Of a stretch of 5,881 nt of DNA, positions 5,687 to 5,881 are shown one piece after another. How positions within the stretch are numbered: position 1 is the first letter of the stretch; each line of letters opens with the position of its first letter. Source of the DNA: Desulfobacteraceae bacterium (GTDB taxonomy: Bacteria > Desulfobacterota > DSM-4660 > Desulfatiglandales > B25-G16). The position numbers were made by a program, and so were the translations under genes. The stretch spans positions 1 through 5,881 of the forward strand of contig JAUWZC010000142.1 in assembly GCA_030615565.1 (NCBI GenBank). The letters are read 5' to 3'. A model generated the notes under the pieces. The model was not told where the DNA came from. It searched no databases and saw only the letters and a program-made list of their open reading frames with translations.

Positions 5687-5881
5687 AATCAAGAAATTAT
5701 TACACTACAAGGCATAATCAAATTGTTCTTTGAAAATACCGTTTTTTCATTAGGTGTCAAGATAATTTGTCCAAGGCGATTGGCCTCCTTTCTCAGCATT
5801 TGCTGTTTTCTGAGTTTTGCTTTTCTTTCAGCGACGATTTGATCACGCAATCCCTGGTGGCATTGCTCGGGAGTTACATAG
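5680..5881 (-). mobile_element. 3' end of an IS3-family insertion sequence
   Basis: The element runs out of the window. Its presence is shown by the C-terminal tail of an IS3-type DDE transposase at 5689-5881. I place the terminus at 5680, where the plus strand reads TGTCTCAAATC, which fits the TG...CA ends of IS3-family elements. The transposase stop then lies about 10 bp inside the end, as is common in this family. The insertion interrupts the kinase gene. The opposite end and the target-site duplication cannot be seen, so the exact edge is inference. Confidence 0.7.
5689..5881 (-). CDS. IS3-family transposase (OrfB), C-terminal fragment, partial at window edge
   Basis: In this window 63 codons plus a TGA stop (5691-5689) are visible; the start is beyond the edge. 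The fragment opens with YVTPEQCHQGLRDQIVAERK, which is the segment after the YN..RPHSAL-type motif in IS3-family integrase-like transposases. A lysine/arginine-rich helix (KAKLRKQQMLRKEANRL) follows, as is usual for their C-termini. The catalytic DDE residues lie upstream and are not visible. Most IS3-family elements make this protein as an OrfAB fusion by -1 frameshifting, but that cannot be tested here. The last ~25 residues (after NRLG) look less conserved and run to within about 10 bp of the element end. Confidence 0.82.
   Translation of the reverse strand, partial: YVTPEQCHQGLRDQIVAERKAKLRKQQMLRKEANRLGQIILTPNEKTVFSKNNLIMPCSVIIS

Overview
The window reads as an accessory or genomic-island segment of an anaerobic bacterium. 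The best guess is a sulfate-reducer-like member of the Desulfobacterota (former Deltaproteobacteria), because of the multi-cluster [4Fe-4S] protein and the AT-rich spacers. That assignment is inference, since no rRNA or tRNA gene or marker gene is present. Every convincing gene is on the minus strand, so transcription runs from the high-coordinate end to the low-coordinate end.

In the direction of transcription: (1) 5881-5680 is the 3' end of an IS3-family insertion sequence, carrying the C-terminal tail of its DDE transposase. (2) Immediately next to it, 5679-3716 is a large kinase gene with two GHKL-type ATPase modules, an N-terminal Hsp90/MutL-like module and a C-terminal histidine-kinase module. 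The insertion sequence appears to have removed or separated its 5' end. (3) 3719-2565 is a response regulator with an intact receiver domain and a long C-terminal region that does not look DNA-binding. Its start codon overlaps the kinase stop codon (ATGA). (4) 2307-1786 is a GNAT acetyltransferase. (5) 1553-237 is a cysteine-rich protein with two [4Fe-4S] ferredoxin motifs.

The spacers after the regulator, after the acetyltransferase and after the ferredoxin-like gene are copies of one another. Each is a repeat of about 172 bp in the same orientation, giving a gene-repeat-gene-repeat-gene-repeat layout that looks like a cassette array. It does not show recognisable integron attC core sites. 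Each copy contains an 11-bp motif twice, exactly 53 bp apart.

The kinase and regulator form a translationally coupled, cytoplasmic two-component pair whose input module is an ATPase rather than a membrane sensor. Pairs of this kind resemble ones I recall being proposed as NTP-dependent biological conflict (possibly anti-phage) systems. This is the most interesting biology here, but the copy seen is probably damaged by the insertion. The acetyltransferase and ferredoxin-like genes are not evidently related to it and look like independent passengers between repeats.
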